From positions 9,852,256 through 9,916,255 of the forward strand of contig NZ_CP071793.1 in NCBI RefSeq assembly GCF_017498545.1: DNA of 64,000 nucleotides, given 5' to 3'. A program made the position numbers and the translations under genes. Positions 1 to 9,327 of the stretch are shown one piece after another. The notes under the pieces are model-generated. The model was given only the letters and a program-made list of their open reading frames with translations. It had not been told where the DNA came from and did no database searches. Each line of letters starts with the position of its first letter. Position 1 is the first letter of the stretch. Source of the stretch: Sulfidibacter corallicola. GTDB taxonomy: Bacteria > Acidobacteriota > Holophagae > Acanthopleuribacterales > Acanthopleuribacteraceae.

Positions 1-314
1 GAGTCCAAATCGAGCACACAGGTGCGGAACCCGTATTGAGCGGCCCGCGTGGCGATGGTGATGGTGCTGGTGGTCTTGCCCACCCCGCCCTTGAGGTTGA
101 TATGCGCCAGAATGCCGAAATCGTAGGAGACGCCGCGTCGCGACAGCTCGGCCCGCACGGCTTCCGGCCTCACCCCGAAACCGCGCCCGCCCATGTCGAT
201 CAGGCCGTCGTCGGATATCCGTTTGCGAAGGCGCGCGGCAGGCTCGCCCGTGATCTGGGCCAGTTCGGTAAGCGTCAACACATAACGCGGCAATGAGTTG
301 GTTCTCGCATCCAT
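1..314 (-). CDS. ParA-family ATPase with N-terminal DNA-binding segment (partial, runs off left edge)
   Basis: Only the first ~104 codons are present. Translation from the ATG at 314-312 gives an N-terminal region (residues ~10-60, LTELAQITGEPAARLRKRI) that reads like a MerR/ParA-type helix-turn-helix. It is followed by LKGGVGKTTS (~residue 81 on), the deviant Walker A motif of ParA/MinD ATPases, and then the start of the Walker A' strand (VLDLD). ParA proteins of this layout bind DNA or autorepress through the N-terminal part and segregate replicons or position cargo through ATP-dependent nucleoid binding. The partner gene (parB or other cargo) would lie beyond the left edge. Whether this is a chromosomal, plasmid-like or orphan ParA cannot be judged. 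ParA identity is secure from the Walker motif; the HTH assignment is by eye. Confidence 0.8.
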   Translation of the reverse strand, partial: MDARTNSLPRYVLTLTELAQITGEPAARLRKRISDDGLIDMGGRGFGVRPEAVRAELSRRGVSYDFGILAHINLKGGVGKTTSTITIATRAAQYGFRTCVLDLD

Positions 315-602
315 GGCAACCATCTGGAGGTGTCCGGCACGCATGCCGGCTCACGGAAAAATTGGTGGGGAGATCTGAAGGCATGTTAGCAGGTTCGGAT
401 CTGTGGGGAAAGGCTTTGTCCCGGGTCTCGGCAATCGGGTCGGGGGCGCGTTTTTCATCATGGTGTCGCCGCTCGCACCGGTGGGTCTCGGGATTGAGAC
501 GAAACAAGACGTGCGGGTACTCCATGTCGGTTCGTTTCAGAACTGCCGCGGACCAGCGTGGTGGGCGGCCAGCTTGGTTTCGGGATGGAAACAACGCCAT
601 CT

Positions 603-711
603 GAGTCGTTTCGAAGAGCCCGCACATGCGTAAGCGACGTAAAGCGTGTAAGTGGAGCAGGGCCGGTATGGCAGCTTGCCTTACCGGCCCTGCTCCACCA
701 TTCGAAGCGAC
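603..711. repeat. Long imperfect palindrome (nested inverted repeat)
   Basis: The inner arms GTGGAGCAGGGCCGGTA (652-668) and its exact reverse complement (682-698) form a 17-bp stem. The loop can extend this by GGCA/TGCC. Outer arms at 603-614 (AGTCGTTTCGAA type) and 700-711 (TTCGAAGCGACT) also pair with one wobble. No T-run follows, so it is not an obvious intrinsic terminator. The TCGCTTCGA word recurs near 795 and in the nrdA-nrdB spacer. Confidence 0.75.
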
Positions 712-981
712 TGAGCAAAGATCGAACTCGATCATCGAGAGATCTAGAGGCCCGACTTATTTGCTTCGCTCTTTTACCACTTGTTCTTGCGGAACCTGAG
801 TCGCTTCGACGTGTCGGCCCAGCGGGCATACCGCCCGTGACCAACCTGTAGGATGGATGCGGGCGCAGCGACCCATGTTTGGCGCATTGTGTTCCCGAAC
901 CTGAACCCCTGCCTGGATGTGCGCCGTTCGCGGCCAATCCTGAAGGGATGGCCGACCCCATGTTTGGCCCACAACTTATTT

Positions 982-1342
982 AAAACGCGTGCCGAAGGCG
1001 CGCCACCAGCAGGCGTCCTGGAGGGACGACACAATACAGCGAAGGGTGAGACGCCGGGACGGCGGCGTAACCCTGGTTCCATGGAGTTCCCCCATCGAGC
1101 TCTGAAGGAGCGGGGCTACGAAGCCCCACCGGCGTTCACACCACCTCCGATGACTCTCCGCAGAGCCGACGGGTTGGGATAGACGTCACCCCCGATGACG
1201 CTTCGCGGAGCCGCCCCTACAGGGCTGGGGGCCGGGGACTCCCAACAACCAGGGTTACGGTGCCTCAACGGCACCTCACCCTTCGCTGTACTGTGTCACC
1301 CCTCCGGGGTGCCCGCTGGTGGCGGGCCGGAGGCCCGCGTTC
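982..1342. repeat. Head-to-head multi-hairpin repeat element, copy A
   Basis: Two inverted arms begin and end with AAAACGCG-type sequence and each contains a chain of short hairpins. Conserved unpaired words are CGCCACCAGC and ATACAGCGAAGGGT (or their complements). Stem 1 is GCGTGCC/GGCGCGC on the left (one G-T wobble) and GCGGGCC/GGCCCGC on the right. Stem 2 is CGTCC/GGACG on the left and CACCCC/GGGGTG on the right. Compensatory differences between copies indicate selection on structure. Confidence 0.75.
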
Positions 1343-1696
1343 TAAATCAATGGTGGTCCAAAGTGACGTCCGGTCGCACCTTCAGCGCGACCCGGGGCGG
1401 GTTCCCATCCATATTGACGATCGATTCGGGACAGGTTCCCGTCAGCCTTCCGTTTGTCGCGTAAATCCAGGATCCATTGAACACCCGAACCTTGACCCCT
1501 GCCTGGATGCACGCCGTTCGCGGCCAAACCTACAGCCGCGCCGACCCTCAAAACATGCGGGAACTCCTCGCATGGATCACTTCGAAATGTTCATCCGGCG
1601 GGGTGATTACGTGAAAGAAACCAGGCCCGCAACTCCCGGGTTCCAGACCCGCTTTCCGGTCATGCCGCGGGTCGCCGACGCAAGGCGGCAAGGACT

Positions 1697-1723
1697 TTCA
1701 ATTCAGGGCGGTCGTGCTAGAAT
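1697..1723 (+). promoter_or_regulatory. Candidate sigma70-type promoter for pyc
   Basis: A TTCAAT box (1697-1702) and a TAGAAT box (1718-1723) are 15 bases apart and lie about 100 bases upstream of the pyc start. The -10 match is good but the -35 match and spacing are weak, so this is a guess from sequence only. Confidence 0.35.
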
Positions 1724-1824
1724 CGGGTTTATTTTTCGGAACCCCCGCCCTTTTCAATCCAGTGGTCCTCCCCACCGACAGTGGCCCCCCCCACTCAAAT
1801 TTCCCCCCACAAGGCAGGCTCCTG

Positions 1825-4800
1825 ATGACCGCATATGACATTCGTCCCTTTAAAAAAGTACTCGTGGCCAATCGGTCCGAAATCGCCATTCGCATTTTCC
1901 GGGCCTGTACCGAACTCGGAATCCAGACGGTCGCCATCTATGCCGACGAAGACCGCCTCAGTCTGCACCGCTACAAGGCCGACGAGGCCTACCTGATCGG
2001 CAAGAGCAAATCCGCGGTGGACGCCTACCTCGACATCGAAGGCATCGTCAATCTCGCCTTGGAGAAGGATGTGGACGCGATCCACCCCGGCTACGGGTTT
2101 TTGGCCGAAAACGCCGAACTGGCGCGCGCCTGCAAGCAGGCCGGTATCGTCTTCGTCGGGCCCCCCGCCGAGGTGCTCGAAGCACTGGGCGACAAGGTCA
2201 AGGCTCGGGCCATCGCCCAACGCGCCAAGGTCCCCGTGATCCCCGGCACCAAGGACGCCGTCAAGACCGACCAGGATGCGCTGCTGTTCGCCAAGAAGCA
2301 CGGCTTTCCCCTGATCATCAAAGCCGCCCACGGTGGCGGCGGACGCGGCATGACCATCGTGCAAAACCGCGAGGAACTGCTCGACGCCATCGCCCGCTCG
2401 CGTTCGGAAGCCAGCAAGGCATTCGGCTCGCCCAAGGTCTTCATCGAACGCTACCTGGAACGGCCGAAACACATCGAAGTCCAAGTCATGGCGGACGCCT
2501 ACGGCAACATGGTCCACCTGTTCGAGCGCGACTGCTCGATCCAGCGCCGCCACCAGAAGGTGATCGAGATCGCGCCCTCGCGCAGCATCAAACCGGCCGT
2601 CAAGGATCGCCTCTACCGCGACGCCCTGTCCATCTGCCGCGAGGTGGGCTACGTCAACGCCGGCACCGTCGAGTTTCTGGTCGACAAAAACGGCAAACAC
2701 TACTTCATCGAGGTCAACCCACGCATTCAGGTCGAACACACGATCACGGAGATCATCACCGGCCGCGATATCGTGCAGACCCAGCTTCGCGTGGCCGAGG
2801 GTTACTCGCTGGACCACGACACCATTCGCATTCCCGGCCAAGAGAAGGTCAAGAAAAGCGGCTACGCCATTCAGTTGCGCATCACCGCCGAGGATCCCAC
2901 CCAGAACTTCGCGCCCACCACCGGAAAGCTGACCGCCTTCCGGGCCGGCGAAGGGTTCGGGATTCGCCTGGACGCGGGCAACGGGTTCGAAGGTGCGGTC
3001 ATCAGCCCGCACTACGATTCGCTGCTGATCAAACTGTGTAGCTGGTCGCTGGATTTCGACCTGGCCGTAACCAAGGCCCTGCGGGCGATTCGCGAGTTCC
3101 GCATCCGAGGCGTGCGCACCAACCTGCCGTTTCTGGAGAACGTGGTCGACCACGAGCGCTTCCGCAGCGGCGATCTTGACACGCGCTTCATCGACGATCA
3201 CCCGGAACTGATGCGCTTCAAGCCGCGCAAGAACCGCGCGAACAAATTGCTGCGCTACTTGGGCGATCTGGCCGTGAACGGCTACGAGGGCATCGCCGCC
3301 TGCGACAAGCCGGTCCGGCTGAACAGCCCGCCGATCCCGTCGGTGCCGAAGACGGCACCCGCGGAGACAGCGGCCTACGAAGTCTTTCGAGAGCAAGGGG
3401 CTACGGGCTTATCAAAATGGTTACTTGAACAAAAACGATTGCTGATCACCGATACCACCACCCGCGACGCCCACCAGTCGTTGTTCGCCACCCGCCTGCG
3501 CAGCTACGACATGTTCGCCGCGGCCCACGCCACCGGGCACCTGTTGCCCGAACTCTTCTCGATGGAGATGTGGGGCGGCGCGACCTTCGACGTGTCGATG
3601 CGGTTCCTCAAGGAATGCCCCTGGGAGCGCCTGACCCGTCTGCGCAAGCTGCTGCCCGGCACCCTGTTGCAAATGCTGTTGCGGTCGGGCAACGCCGTCG
3701 GCTACACCAACTACCCCGACAACGTGGTCAATCGCTTCATCAAGGTATCGGCGGAGAAGGGCATCGACGTGTTCCGCATCTTCGATTGCCTCAACTGGGT
3801 CGAGAGCATGAAGCCCTGTATCGCGGCGGTGGCCGAGACCGGCAAGATCGCCGAAGCCGCGGTCTGCTACACGGGCGACGTGTCCGACACCAAGCGCGAA
3901 AAATTCAACCTGGCCTATTACCTTCAAAAAGCCAAGGAGTTGGAGGCTGCCGGCTGCCACATCTTGGCGATCAAGGACATGGCCGGCCTGTTGAAGCCGC
4001 GGGCGGCCTACATGCTGGTGGACGCGCTGAAGAACGCGCTCCAGATCCCGGTCCACCTCCACACCCACGACACCAGCGGCAACGGTATCGCCACCTTGCT
4101 GGAAGCCACGCGGGCCGGCGTGGACATCGTCGACACCGCCCTCAGCTCGATGTCGGGCACGACCTCGCAACCGTCGATGAACGCGCTGGTCACGGCGCTC
4201 TACGGTACGGAACGCGAGACGGGCATTCGCAACGCCTCGATCCAACAACTGGCCGACTACTGGGAAGTCGCCCGCGAAGCCTACGCCCCGTTCGAATGCG
4301 GCCTCAAGGCCGGTACCGCGGAGGTCTACCGCCACGAAATCCCCGGCGGTCAGTATTCGAACCTGCGGCCACAGGCCATCGCCCTGGGATTGGGACATCG
4401 CTGGAACGACATCAAGGTCATGTACCGCACGGTCAACGACATGCTGGGCGAGGTCATCAAGGTGACGCCCTCGTCCAAGGCGGTCGGCGACATGGCGCTC
4501 TTCATGGTGCAGAACGACCTGACTCCCCAGGCCGTGCTGGATCACGGCAAGGAAATGGCCTTCCCCGAATCCTTCGTGAACCTGATGAAGGGCATGATGG
4601 GCCAACCGGACGGCGGGTTCCCGGCCAAACTACAGAAAGCGGTCCTCAAGGACGAGCAGCCGATCACCTGTCGGCCAGGCCAACTGCTGGAGGATTTCGA
4701 CTTCGATGCGGCGGCGCAAACCCTGGAGAAAAAGTTCGGGCGCTCCTTCAAGGAAACCGAACTCGTCAGCTATTCGCTTTACCCGCAGGTATTTACCGAA

Positions 4801-5280
4801 TACATCCAATTTGTGAACGAGTACGGTGACCTCTCGGTACTCGATACGCCGACCTTTTTCTACGGGCTGGACGTGGACCAGGAAAAAGCGATCGCCATCG
4901 AAGAGGGCAAGACCCTGATCCTCAAACTGCTGGCACGCAGCGAGCCGCACGAGGACGGGTTCCGCGAGTTGTTCTTCGAACTGAACGGACGGCCGCGCAA
5001 CGTGATGGTGCTGGACAAGGCCACGGGCATCGAGGTCAAGACCAACGAGAAGGCGGACCCCGACAACCCGAAACACGTGGCCGCACCCATGAGCGGCAAG
5101 GTGACGGAACTGCACGTAGCCCAGGGCGAGAAGGTCAGCGAAGGCCAGAAGCTGATGACGACCGAAGCGATGAAGATGCTGAACGTGATCGTCGCGCCGC
5201 GCGGCGGCAAGATCAAGCGCCTGCCCGTTGCGGAGGGGATGCAACTCGGTCCGGGCGACCTGGTGGCCGAGATCGGTTGA
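1825..5280 (+). CDS. pyc: Pyruvate carboxylase
   Basis: Biotin-dependent enzyme that carboxylates pyruvate to oxaloacetate (anaplerosis, gluconeogenesis) in the cytoplasm. At 1151 residues it has the usual length of the single-chain enzyme. An N-terminal biotin carboxylase/ATP-grasp domain (residues ~8-455) shows the glycine-rich loop HGGGGRGM at 169-176. The carboxyltransferase domain opens with DTTTRDAHQS at about 543-552 and holds the HLHTHDTSG metal-site motif. A C-terminal biotinyl domain carries AMKM with the biotinylated lysine at K1117. The frame is open from 1714, but the ATG at 1825 (MTAYDIRPFKK) is where family similarity begins and gives the normal length. A strong hairpin follows the stop (5292-5341). 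The gene is monocistronic between repeat-bearing spacers. Identification is secure; no birA or accessory gene is adjacent. Confidence 0.97.
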   Translation: MTAYDIRPFKKVLVANRSEIAIRIFRACTELGIQTVAIYADEDRLSLHRYKADEAYLIGKSKSAVDAYLDIEGIVNLALEKDVDAIHPGYGFLAENAELARACKQAGIVFVGPPAEVLEALGDKVKARAIAQRAKVPVIPGTKDAVKTDQDALLFAKKHGFPLIIKAAHGGGGRGMTIVQNREELLDAIARSRSEASKAFGSPKVFIERYLERPKHIEVQVMADAYGNMVHLFERDCSIQRRHQKVIEIAPSRSIKPAVKDRLYRDALSICREVGYVNAGTVEFLVDKNGKHYFIEVNPRIQVEHTITEIITGRDIVQTQLRVAEGYSLDHDTIRIPGQEKVKKSGYAIQLRITAEDPTQNFAPTTGKLTAFRAGEGFGIRLDAGNGFEGAVISPHYDSLLIKLCSWSLDFDLAVTKALRAIREFRIRGVRTNLPFLENVVDHERFRSGDLDTRFIDDHPELMRFKPRKNRANKLLRYLGDLAVNGYEGIAACDKPVRLNSPPIPSVPKTAPAETAAYEVFREQGATGLSKWLLEQKRLLITDTTTRDAHQSLFATRLRSYDMFAAAHATGHLLPELFSMEMWGGATFDVSMRFLKECPWERLTRLRKLLPGTLLQMLLRSGNAVGYTNYPDNVVNRFIKVSAEKGIDVFRIFDCLNWVESMKPCIAAVAETGKIAEAAVCYTGDVSDTKREKFNLAYYLQKAKELEAAGCHILAIKDMAGLLKPRAAYMLVDALKNALQIPVHLHTHDTSGNGIATLLEATRAGVDIVDTALSSMSGTTSQPSMNALVTALYGTERETGIRNASIQQLADYWEVAREAYAPFECGLKAGTAEVYRHEIPGGQYSNLRPQAIALGLGHRWNDIKVMYRTVNDMLGEVIKVTPSSKAVGDMALFMVQNDLTPQAVLDHGKEMAFPESFVNLMKGMMGQPDGGFPAKLQKAVLKDEQPITCRPGQLLEDFDFDAAAQTLEKKFGRSFKETELVSYSLYPQVFTEYIQFVNEYGDLSVLDTPTFFYGLDVDQEKAIAIEEGKTLILKLLARSEPHEDGFRELFFELNGRPRNVMVLDKATGIEVKTNEKADPDNPKHVAAPMSGKVTELHVAQGEKVSEGQKLMTTEAMKMLNVIVAPRGGKIKRLPVAEGMQLGPGDLVAEIG

Positions 5281-5778
5281 ATCGCATGAGTGGCCGGCAC
5301 CTGGGCGTTCGCGACGTGGGCGCGCCCAGGTCGCCGGTGCATCAAAAGCGGGTCTTGACGGGGCGTGAACCCGACGCGTGGTCGCCGGGTACGGCAATCG
5401 AGTATGTCCACGAATCACGCGAATGAACACGAATCCTCGGGAGCCCTTTGGGAGAGGTTCGGGGACACTCGGGTAAAGCCCTTTGATTTATTACCTTATG
5501 ACCCGTTTTCCCCCAAGGGTGTCCTTTCGTGTGGGACCCATCGGGACCTGTCCAGTCGTGTCTTCCGTGTGATTCGTGGACAGTGTTTCTTGCTCGAACA
5601 CATCGCCTCTTCCCGATGCGACCAAAACTGGGCAAGGGTCTTGGGAAGTGTCATAATGGGGCGCGTTTCAACCCGAGGACCTGTTCGGGAACCACCCAAA
5701 CGGTGCGATGTACGGCGTCGCACCCGCATACTTTGGATTCAAGTCACCGACCCCAGTGGGGTCACGAGAGGAGTTTTC
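5281..5778. repeat. Intergenic spacer with hairpin and GTCCACGAA-type repeats
   Basis: A GC-rich inverted repeat (about 5292-5341) lies just after pyc and may act as a terminator, though no T-run follows. Inverted members of the GTCCACGAATCAC repeat family lie at about 5405-5435 and 5555-5587. The right-hand part resembles the end of the 27-kb tandem repeat unit (a 'gtcctgtc...gtgattcgtggac'-like segment). No gene is evident. Confidence 0.6.
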
Positions 5779-6543
5779 ATGCTGCTGGCAATCGATGTGG
5801 GTAACACCAATACGGTCATCGGCCTGTTTCGGGGTTCGGATTTGGTGCATTCCTGGCGGCTCACCACCGCGCCCCAGCAAACCGTCGACGAATACGGCAT
5901 TCTGTTCCGCAACCTGTTCGAACCGGCCGGCTTCCAGGCCAGCGAGGTTTCCCGGGCGATCATTTCCTGCGTCGTCCCCCCCCTACAGGAGACCCTGCGC
6001 ACCATGTGCGCTTCCTATTTCGACATCACCGCACTGGTCGTCGGTCCCGGCATCAAGACCGGTATCGCCCTGCAGGTGGACCACCCCCAGGAGGTGGGTG
6101 CGGATCGCATCGTCAACGCGATCGCGGCCTTCAAACTCTACGGTGGTCCCGCGATCGTGGTGGACTTCGGCACCGCCACCACCTTCGATCCGATCGGCGA
6201 GAACGGCGCCTTTCTCGGCGGCGCCATCGCCCCCGGAGTCAACATCTCGGCCGAAGCACTCTACAAAGCGGCGGCCAAACTGCCGCGCGTGGAAATCCAG
6301 AAACCCAAACGGGTAATCGGCAAAAACACGGTGGAAAACATTCAATCGGGCCTGTTCTTCGGGTACGTGGGCCTGGTCGACGGCATCCTCTCGGCCATGA
6401 AGCAGGAGATGGGCAAGGAACCGGCGGTCGTGGCCACCGGCGGCCTGGGCGAGACCTTCTGCCGCAACTCGAACCACATCCAGCACTACAACGCCAATCT
6501 CACGCTGGTCGGGCTCCAACTCCTGGCGGAAAAGAACTTCTGA
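5779..6543 (+). CDS. coaX: Type III pantothenate kinase
   Basis: Catalyses the first step of coenzyme A synthesis, ATP-dependent phosphorylation of pantothenate; the type III form is CoA-insensitive and needs a monovalent cation. The 254-residue length is typical. N-terminal AIDVGNTNTVIG is the ASKHA phosphate-binding motif, GADRIVNAIAA is the family signature near residue 100, and VVDFGTATTFD is the second nucleotide-binding motif with the conserved acidic residue. GGAIAPGV follows, as expected. The frame is open far upstream, but the ATG at 5779 is preceded by a good GAGAGGAG ribosome site (5766-5773) and starts the conserved domain. No birA is fused or adjacent, although coaX is often next to birA elsewhere. 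Confidence 0.95.
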   Translation: MLLAIDVGNTNTVIGLFRGSDLVHSWRLTTAPQQTVDEYGILFRNLFEPAGFQASEVSRAIISCVVPPLQETLRTMCASYFDITALVVGPGIKTGIALQVDHPQEVGADRIVNAIAAFKLYGGPAIVVDFGTATTFDPIGENGAFLGGAIAPGVNISAEALYKAAAKLPRVEIQKPKRVIGKNTVENIQSGLFFGYVGLVDGILSAMKQEMGKEPAVVATGGLGETFCRNSNHIQHYNANLTLVGLQLLAEKNF

Positions 6544-6664
6544 CGCCGGCACTTAGATTCCGCCCCCGCGGCCTCCACGACCTCGGCAGCGAACATCCAT
6601 CAACCGCGTTTGCACGCATCCATAGGGAGGCCCCGTTCCCCCGACCGCTTTGGAGAAAACCGAC

Positions 6665-7249
6665 ATGATCAAGTTCTTTCGCAGTAAAAAGAGTCCCGAC
6701 AAGGCATCGAACCCCGGCGAATCGCCATCCGACCTGCCCAATACCGATCCCAGGCCCCGCCACTACACCTTCGGGCATTTGGTGATTCCACAAATTTCGA
6801 TGCGCGACCCGATGACCTTCTTTGCCGCCCTGCGCATGGACACCCGCAATTTTCTCCAATATCTCTGCGACGTGAACGACGACATCACGAAGAAGGAAAA
6901 GGACCCCTTTTTCATTGCGCCGGACGACATCGAGGTGCGACCCACCAGCATTCAGCCCTTCCCCTGCGTGCTGCTTAAATTGCCGGAGCCGAAGTTCCCG
7001 GTGGAGGTCCATTTCGTGGCGGTCGTGCTGAAAGTGGCGCCTGGCATGGCGAGCGAAGCGCACCTTCAACAGGGTGAGAAACCGCCGATCCGGATTTTCA
7101 CTTTGGAAAAAGCCCTGCCGGACCAGGCGGAAAGCGAGACTGTCCTGGGCGAGTGGCACGACGAGGCCCACCTGAACCACGGCCCCGGTCCGGCTCCCGT
7201 CGCCGATGACTTTCTCCACCGGGTGGCCGCCCTGATGGTTTCCGAGTAG
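6665..7249 (+). CDS. Hypothetical protein, soluble, 194 aa
   Basis: I do not recognise this protein. The ATG at 6665 is preceded by GGAGA eight bases upstream; an in-frame TTG at 6650 is a weaker alternative. The product has a polar, lysine- and proline-rich N-terminus (residues 1-35), then a mixed alpha/beta stretch with clusters such as PTSIQPFPCVLLKLPEPKF and VEVHFVAVVLKVAP. There is no signal peptide or membrane segment. It lies 121 bases downstream of coaX on the same strand and could be co-transcribed. Base composition is like the neighbours, so it looks native. It may be a lineage-specific cytoplasmic protein. Confidence 0.7.
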   Translation: MIKFFRSKKSPDKASNPGESPSDLPNTDPRPRHYTFGHLVIPQISMRDPMTFFAALRMDTRNFLQYLCDVNDDITKKEKDPFFIAPDDIEVRPTSIQPFPCVLLKLPEPKFPVEVHFVAVVLKVAPGMASEAHLQQGEKPPIRIFTLEKALPDQAESETVLGEWHDEAHLNHGPGPAPVADDFLHRVAALMVSE

Positions 7250-7300
7250 ACGCCCTTCGCACCCAATGGCGCGATCGCCATCCGGCGGTGCATCCGAGAC

Positions 7301-7329
7301 TTAACCTTTGTATGGGGTTGAGCTATGCT
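7301..7329 (+). promoter_or_regulatory. Candidate promoter upstream of the LiaF-like gene
   Basis: TTAACC (7301-7306) and TATGCT (7324-7329), each 4/6 to consensus, are separated by 17 bases and lie about 50 bases upstream of the start at 7380. Suggestive only. Confidence 0.35.
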
Positions 7330-7379
7330 GACGCCAACGAGCATACGATCATTCATGCAACACGAGGTATTTTCCATCG

Positions 7380-8318
7380 ATGCGTCACACGATCCGACAT
7401 TTTTTCACCACGAGCCCCAAGGTCAATCAGGGCCCTTCCCGTCACGTTCTCACCCAGATCACCACCTTGCTCTGCTTCGGCCTGTTCGCGATCTCGCTGC
7501 CGCTCACCGGCCAGGATCAGGCACCCGATGCGGCCAACGCCGACCAGGGCCGCGTGCAGACCACCACCCTCGCGTACGGCGCCGACCCGAACATCAAGAT
7601 CGTGTTCAAGGGGCGCGCGGGGAATTTGGAGTTGAACCACAGCGGTGAGGCCGGCACCGGGAAAACCGTGACCGATTACCAAAAGGGTTCCGGATACTCC
7701 GATTACGACCGCGAACGACAAACCCTGAAGTGGGAAACGCGCATTCCCTACACCCTCAACCGCCTCTCCAAGCACATCCAGAAAACGGCGCCCTACATGC
7801 GCGCCGAGCTGCCCCAAGGCGCGGAGCTCGATTTTCAGTTGCGCATCAACTCCTTGGGTTACGGGTCCCTGAACTTTACCGATCTCAACATCAACCGCTT
7901 TCGCTGCAACGTCTCCTACGGCGACGTGGACATCTCGTTCCCCACCGAGAACCGCTCGATCGTGCGCGGCCAGGCCAAATTCCGCATGTTGGCCGGTGAC
8001 TTGGAACTGAACCAGTTGGGCAACCTGAAAGCGGACAAGATCAAGATCAACGGCGGCGTGGGCGAATTGTTTGTCGATTTCGGTCCGAAAATCTATCTGG
8101 AGACCGAGGTCAACCTGGACATGGACATCGGCAACACCGAGCTGATCTTCCCCAAGGGCACCCACGTGCGCATTCGCGGGACCTCGCGGGACTTGAGCCC
8201 GTTCGACATGGTAAAGAAAGAGGAATACTGGGAACCGCGGGTGTTCCACCCCTCCAGTCCGGTATTGAACATCAAGGCCAAAGGGCCCCTCGGGGACCTG
8301 GTCATCACCTGGAAGTGA
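7380..8318 (+). CDS. Exported LiaF/DUF2154-like beta-rich protein
   Basis: 312 residues. A basic N-terminus and hydrophobic stretch (ITTLLCFGLFAISLPLTGQ, residues ~27-45) look like a signal peptide. The rest has the alternating short beta-strands of the LiaF C-terminal / adhesin-like 'toast-rack' family. Examples are GDVDISFPTENRSIVRG, LAGDLELNQLGNLKADKI and GVGELFVDFG, with repeated G-x-L/V-x-V/L-x-F units between residues ~150 and 260. Such domains occur in cell-envelope stress regulators and in uncharacterised periplasmic proteins. No sensor-regulator pair is adjacent, so a stress-sensing role is not supported by context. A GAGG about 12 bases upstream is the only ribosome-site candidate. 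Family assignment is by eye. Confidence 0.65.
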   Translation: MRHTIRHFFTTSPKVNQGPSRHVLTQITTLLCFGLFAISLPLTGQDQAPDAANADQGRVQTTTLAYGADPNIKIVFKGRAGNLELNHSGEAGTGKTVTDYQKGSGYSDYDRERQTLKWETRIPYTLNRLSKHIQKTAPYMRAELPQGAELDFQLRINSLGYGSLNFTDLNINRFRCNVSYGDVDISFPTENRSIVRGQAKFRMLAGDLELNQLGNLKADKIKINGGVGELFVDFGPKIYLETEVNLDMDIGNTELIFPKGTHVRIRGTSRDLSPFDMVKKEEYWEPRVFHPSSPVLNIKAKGPLGDLVITWK

Positions 8319-8400
8319 GGCTGGGTGCGGCGGTGCGCCACGCCGACGTGCGTGCACCTTCCCGCAAAGCACCTTTTTCCGAGCGCGGTGTCGCGGTAAG

Positions 8401-9162
8401 ATGGGGCCTTTCGCCGGCCGGATCGCACACTCCGGCCCACTCCCCCCTTGGAGCCGCCCCTTGACGTCGAAACCCAAAACGGAACAGGTCGAAACCCGCG
8501 AATCGCTGAAGACGGTCATCATCGGCCTCATCCTTTCGGTGGTCCTGCGCCTGATCTACGCCAGTTGCCGCAAACGGTTCGTGAACCCGGAACACCTGAC
8601 CCGCTACCTCGACGGCGACCAGCCGGCCTTGATCGCCGCCTGGCACAACCGCAACCTGATGGCGGCATTCGCCTATCTGGCCCACCGCCGCAAGGGCCGG
8701 CAGATCGTGCCGTTGGCCAGTGCTTCGCGCGACGGGGGCATGGCCACGTGGGCCATGCGCGGCCTGGGCATCCGCTGCGCGCGCGGCTCGTCCAGTCGCG
8801 GGGGGTTCGCGGCGCTGAAGACGCTGATGCGCGAACTCAAGGCCGGCAACGACGTGGCCATCACGCCCGATGGCCCGCGCGGTCCCGTCTACAGCATTCA
8901 GGGCGGCGTCATTACCGCGGCAAAAATGACCCAGGCACCGATCGTCCCGTTTTCGTGGCAGGCATCCAAACGCAAGGAACTCGGGTCCTGGGACCGCATG
9001 ATCGTGCCGCGGCCCTTTTCGACCCTGGTGTTCGTCTATGGCGAGCCGCTGGAGGTGCCGCGCAATTGTCCCGCGGTGGAGATCGAGAACTACGCCGAGG
9101 AATTGCGGCGTCGCATGTTGGCCCTCAACGATCAGGCCGAAGCGGCGCTGTCGGGTTCGTGA
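8401..9162 (+). CDS. DUF374-family lysophospholipid acyltransferase-like protein
   Basis: About 253 residues, shorter if translation starts at the TTG at 8461, which has GGAG eight bases upstream. A hydrophobic segment (VIIGLILSVVLRLIYASC, residues ~39-56) would anchor it to the inner membrane. AAWHNRNLMAAF holds the family's histidine, and TPDGPRGPVY is the diagnostic DUF374 motif. DUF374 proteins are distant members of the LPLAT/LpxL group that transfer acyl chains onto lipid A or phospholipid precursors, often next to kdtA or lpxK. Neither of those is here, so the substrate is unknown. It follows the LiaF-like gene by 82 bases and could share an envelope-related transcript. Confidence 0.85.
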   Translation: MGPFAGRIAHSGPLPPWSRPLTSKPKTEQVETRESLKTVIIGLILSVVLRLIYASCRKRFVNPEHLTRYLDGDQPALIAAWHNRNLMAAFAYLAHRRKGRQIVPLASASRDGGMATWAMRGLGIRCARGSSSRGGFAALKTLMRELKAGNDVAITPDGPRGPVYSIQGGVITAAKMTQAPIVPFSWQASKRKELGSWDRMIVPRPFSTLVFVYGEPLEVPRNCPAVEIENYAEELRRRMLALNDQAEAALSGS

Positions 9163-9327
9163 CGAGGGGCTGGCCAATCGCCCTGCGGGGATGGTCTCCG
9201 TTCCGGGCCAATCCTGGAGGCATGGACCTACCGACCATGCATGTCGGGTGAACCGTCTGGTCGGGATGATTGGCGTCGGGTGAACCGCCATGTTGTTACG
9301 ATTGACACGGAGGAAACCGCCATGCGG

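Larger units (their letters stand above)
315..1824. repeat. Gene-free 1.5-kb stretch filled with dispersed repeats
   Basis: No reading frame here looks like a protein. The stretch holds a long palindrome (603-711), a head-to-head hairpin element (982-1342) and single copies of the unit that is tandemly repeated at 9328-9535 (near 917-960 and 1497-1530). The block at about 1195-1500 is nearly identical to 43315-43620. The last 150 bases before pyc look like ordinary promoter-leader DNA. Confidence 0.7.

Noticed and set aside
853..1838. Several 90-190-codon frames across the first repeat region
   Set aside because: They translate the hairpin repeats and recur with the same words at 43-44 kb, so they are repeats and not genes.
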